Source: Poriferisodalis sp965208925
GTDB taxonomy: Bacteria > Actinomycetota > Acidimicrobiia > Acidimicrobiales > Poriferisodalaceae
Length of the DNA stretch: 64,000 bases
Direction: 5' to 3'
Assembly: GCF_965208925.1 (NCBI RefSeq)
Contig: NZ_OZ242364.1
Location: 2,790,001-2,854,000 of the forward strand
A program made the translations under genes and the position numbers. This document shows positions 62,319 to 64,000 of the stretch, one piece after another (positions within the stretch are counted from its first letter, which is position 1; each line of letters begins with the position of its first letter). Below the pieces are notes generated by a model that saw nothing but the letters and a program-made list of their open reading frames with translations, searched no databases and had not been told where the DNA came from.

Positions 62319-63362
62319 TCAGCTGGGGCGGTCGCGCCGCCGCCGGATCTCGTCGCAGATCGCGGGCACGACCTCGTGCAGGTCAGCAATGACGGCGTAG
62401 CCCGCCTTGGCGACCATGTTGGCCTCCGGGTCGATGTTGATCGCCAGGATGTTCTTCGAGCCCATGGCGCCGACCCAATGCTGGATCGCGCCCGAGATGC
62501 CGCAGGCAATGTAGATCTCCGGGGCGATTCGGGTGCCGGTCTGTCCGACCTGGTCTGCGTGCGAGCGCCAGCCATTGTTCGTCACCGCTCGCGAGCAGCC
62601 GACGCGGCCGCCGAGCAGATCTGCAAGCTCTTCGAGCGGGGCGAACCCGTCTGCTGAGCCGACGCCTCGGCCGCCCGACACCACGACCGGCGCAGTGGAC
62701 AGCGTGATGCCCTCGGTGAGCGTCACCCGATCGCGGACCAGGGTCTGCTGCACTTCAGGCCCCAAGTCGGGCTCGAAATCGGCAACGGCCGATGGAAGGG
62801 GACCGTCCTCGCGTGGCTCCGCCTCGATGGAGTGCTGCGCAATGGTGAGCAGCGGCAGGGTTGAGGTGAGGGTCACGTCCTCGAACAGCGAGCCGCCCCA
62901 CTGGATGCGGGTGATATGCCATGCCTCGCCGGCTGCGAGATCAATCGACGCATCGGCCGGCGAGCCTGTGGGCGACACGTGCACGCAATTGGCCACGAGC
63001 GGGAGGTCGGCGCGGGCAGCGAGCTGGGCCATGACCTCGGCACCCCGATCGGTGCTTGCTGCAACCACGGCAAGAGGTGCCGCAGTCTCGACGAACCTTG
63101 CGAGCGCTGCACCCCAGGCGTCTGGTCCGTAGTCGGCCAGGAACGGATGGCGTCCGCAATGCACCGCAGCGGCGCCGTAGGCGGCACAGCTGGCAACGAG
63201 GTCAGCGCCATGCGCATCGAACAGGTCGTCGTCGCCCAGGATGACGGCATCGAGGTCGGCATGCAGGTCCGCGGCGAGCGCGCGGGCCACAGTCAGGGCT
63301 TCCAGGGCACCGCCTGAGGGGACACCACGGTCGTGGTCGACCAAGACAGCGATGCCGCTCAC
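62319..63362 (-). CDS. etfA: Electron transfer flavoprotein alpha subunit
   Basis: FAD-binding ETF alpha chain, 347 residues. The C-terminal FAD domain has VVVSGGRGVGSADGFAPLEELADLLGG, GCSRAVTNNGWRSHADQVGQTG, YIACGISGAIQHWVGAMGSKNILAINIDPEANM and the end GYAVIADLHEVVPAI. It accepts electrons from flavin dehydrogenases. GTG start overlaps the etfB stop (GTGA). Beside a methylated-amine demethylation island, a dimethylglycine or sarcosine dehydrogenase-type partner is a reasonable guess, but none is in the window. Confidence 0.93.
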   Translation of the reverse strand: MSGIAVLVDHDRGVPSGGALEALTVARALAADLHADLDAVILGDDDLFDAHGADLVASCAAYGAAAVHCGRHPFLADYGPDAWGAALARFVETAAPLAVVAASTDRGAEVMAQLAARADLPLVANCVHVSPTGSPADASIDLAAGEAWHITRIQWGGSLFEDVTLTSTLPLLTIAQHSIEAEPREDGPLPSAVADFEPDLGPEVQQTLVRDRVTLTEGITLSTAPVVVSGGRGVGSADGFAPLEELADLLGGRVGCSRAVTNNGWRSHADQVGQTGTRIAPEIYIACGISGAIQHWVGAMGSKNILAINIDPEANMVAKAGYAVIADLHEVVPAICDEIRRRRDRPS

Positions 63363-64000
63363 AGCACGCCCAACTCGTCCAGCAGGTCCACCACCGCGGG
63401 TGCCGCCGCGGCACTGTCGCCGAGCTGCACCGTGGTGCTGGCACGCTCGGGCGGGCGATGCAGCCGAATCCGCGACTGCCCGCCGGAGTCAGCATCGGCA
63501 GCGCAGTCGAGCACCTGGATCTGGGCCTTGCGCGAGGCGAGGCGTCCTTTCATGGTCGGGTAGCGAGGCAGGTTGATGCCTTCCTTGACACCGAGCGCGC
63601 AGGGAGCCTCGAGCTCGTACACCTCGTAGCCGGCATCGGTCTCGCGGCGCGCGACGAATCCCCGCTCATGGGGGTCAATGTCCTTGATGCCGTTCACGAT
63701 CGGTCGTCCGAGCGCACGCGCGACCCGGATGCCGACCTGGAAGTTGCCCCCGTCAGCAGATTCATTGCCGAACAGGATCAGGTCGAACTGCCCTCCGGCG
63801 GCCTCAAGTTGCCGCACAGCGGAGGTGATCGCGACTGCTGTTCGCTGAGGATCCCAGTCGAGCCCGCCGTCGGCGATCACCAGTGCGAATTCGCTGCCGC
63901 CGACGCTGGCCGCATAGCGCAGCTGCTCAGTGGATGCCTCGGGACCCAGCGTGAGCACCACGACGGCATGGTTGTCGCCGTCAAGCCGCTCGACGATCTG
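63359..64000 (-). CDS. etfB: Electron transfer flavoprotein beta subunit (5' end outside window)
   Basis: ETF beta chain; 213 residues are visible and the reading frame stays open to the window edge (QIVERLDGDNHAVVVLTLGPEASTEQLRYAAS), so about the first 45-50 residues are missing. AMP-binding features: FDLILFGNESADGGNFQVGIRVARALGRP and APCALGVKEGINLPRYPTMKGRLASRKAQI, the latter being the ETF beta signature. The C-terminal tail has a short Ala-rich stretch. Co-transcribed with etfA. Confidence 0.92.
   Translation of the reverse strand, partial: QIVERLDGDNHAVVVLTLGPEASTEQLRYAASVGGSEFALVIADGGLDWDPQRTAVAITSAVRQLEAAGGQFDLILFGNESADGGNFQVGIRVARALGRPIVNGIKDIDPHERGFVARRETDAGYEVYELEAPCALGVKEGINLPRYPTMKGRLASRKAQIQVLDCAADADSGGQSRIRLHRPPERASTTVQLGDSAAAAPAVVDLLDELGVL

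Overview
The window is high-GC actinobacterial chromosome. It carries a complete pupylation/proteasome locus (Mpa/ARC, Dop, Pup, PrcB, PrcA, PafA) followed by tatA-tatC-helY, the same broad order as in mycobacteria. The wider gene complement best fits an uncultured-type member of the class Acidimicrobiia, though this is inference from gene content without a phylogenetic marker. GTG starts and 4-base stop/start overlaps are very common. I see no tRNA, rRNA, CRISPR array, insertion sequence or prophage.

Layout. 1-4.3 kb: an acetoin/2-oxo-acid dehydrogenase operon (E1 alpha, cut by the window edge; E1 beta; AcoX; E2). 4.3-13.5 kb: acyl-CoA dehydrogenase plus VOC enzyme, ThrH-like phosphatase, peroxiredoxin, ROK kinase, a PBP4-type carboxypeptidase, a LON-domain protein, three small proteins (the first with two clear membrane helices), TrmI, a serine-protease lipoprotein and a ferredoxin. 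13.7-22.1 kb: proteasome/Pup locus, DUF3866 protein and signal peptidase I. 22.2-31.7 kb: GDPD phosphodiesterase, Tat translocase, HelY helicase, a stand-alone YegS-C-like domain, a double-length ThyX-like protein, GNAT, NUDIX and a large basic low-complexity protein. 31.9-36.5 kb: a topoisomerase A/B pair (parC/parE-like). It is followed at 36582-36609 by a sequence matching the actinobacterial dif consensus, so the replication terminus is probably here. 36.7-47.8 kb: lysozyme-like protein, a D-aminoacylase-like/DsbA-like/Baeyer-Villiger monooxygenase cluster, a SNF2 helicase and prolyl-tRNA synthetase.

The most interesting part is 47.9-64.0 kb, which looks like a C1-dissimilation island. 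One tight operon (48.1-54.3 kb) encodes a corrinoid protein, a DUF1638 protein, a methyl-tetrahydrofolate:corrinoid methyltransferase, a RACo-like corrinoid reactivase with an N-terminal [2Fe-2S] domain, and a non-pyrrolysine MttB-family methyltransferase. On the other strand (61.3-55.1 kb) lies an NAD-type formate dehydrogenase of unusual build. Its molybdopterin subunit is interrupted by an in-frame UGA exactly at the active-site Cys/Sec position, and a SECIS-like hairpin follows the UGA, so it is very probably a selenoprotein. Its N-terminal Fe-S region is a separate gene, and NuoE and NuoF are fused. An IclR regulator is divergent from it and EtfA/EtfB follow.

The promoter regions of the corrinoid operon and of the fdhA/iclR divergon share a 17-bp palindromic element (GTWCCRYNNTRCNGNAC, five copies, with an 18-bp repeat spacing in both places), which suggests one IclR-controlled regulon. 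My model: a methylated (probably quaternary) amine is demethylated by the MttB homologue onto the corrinoid protein and the methyl passes to tetrahydrofolate. Folate enzymes outside the window oxidise it to formate, and the selenocysteine formate dehydrogenase oxidises that to CO2 with NADH formation. EtfAB would serve a dehydrogenase acting on the partly demethylated product. The substrate and the folate steps are inferred, not seen.
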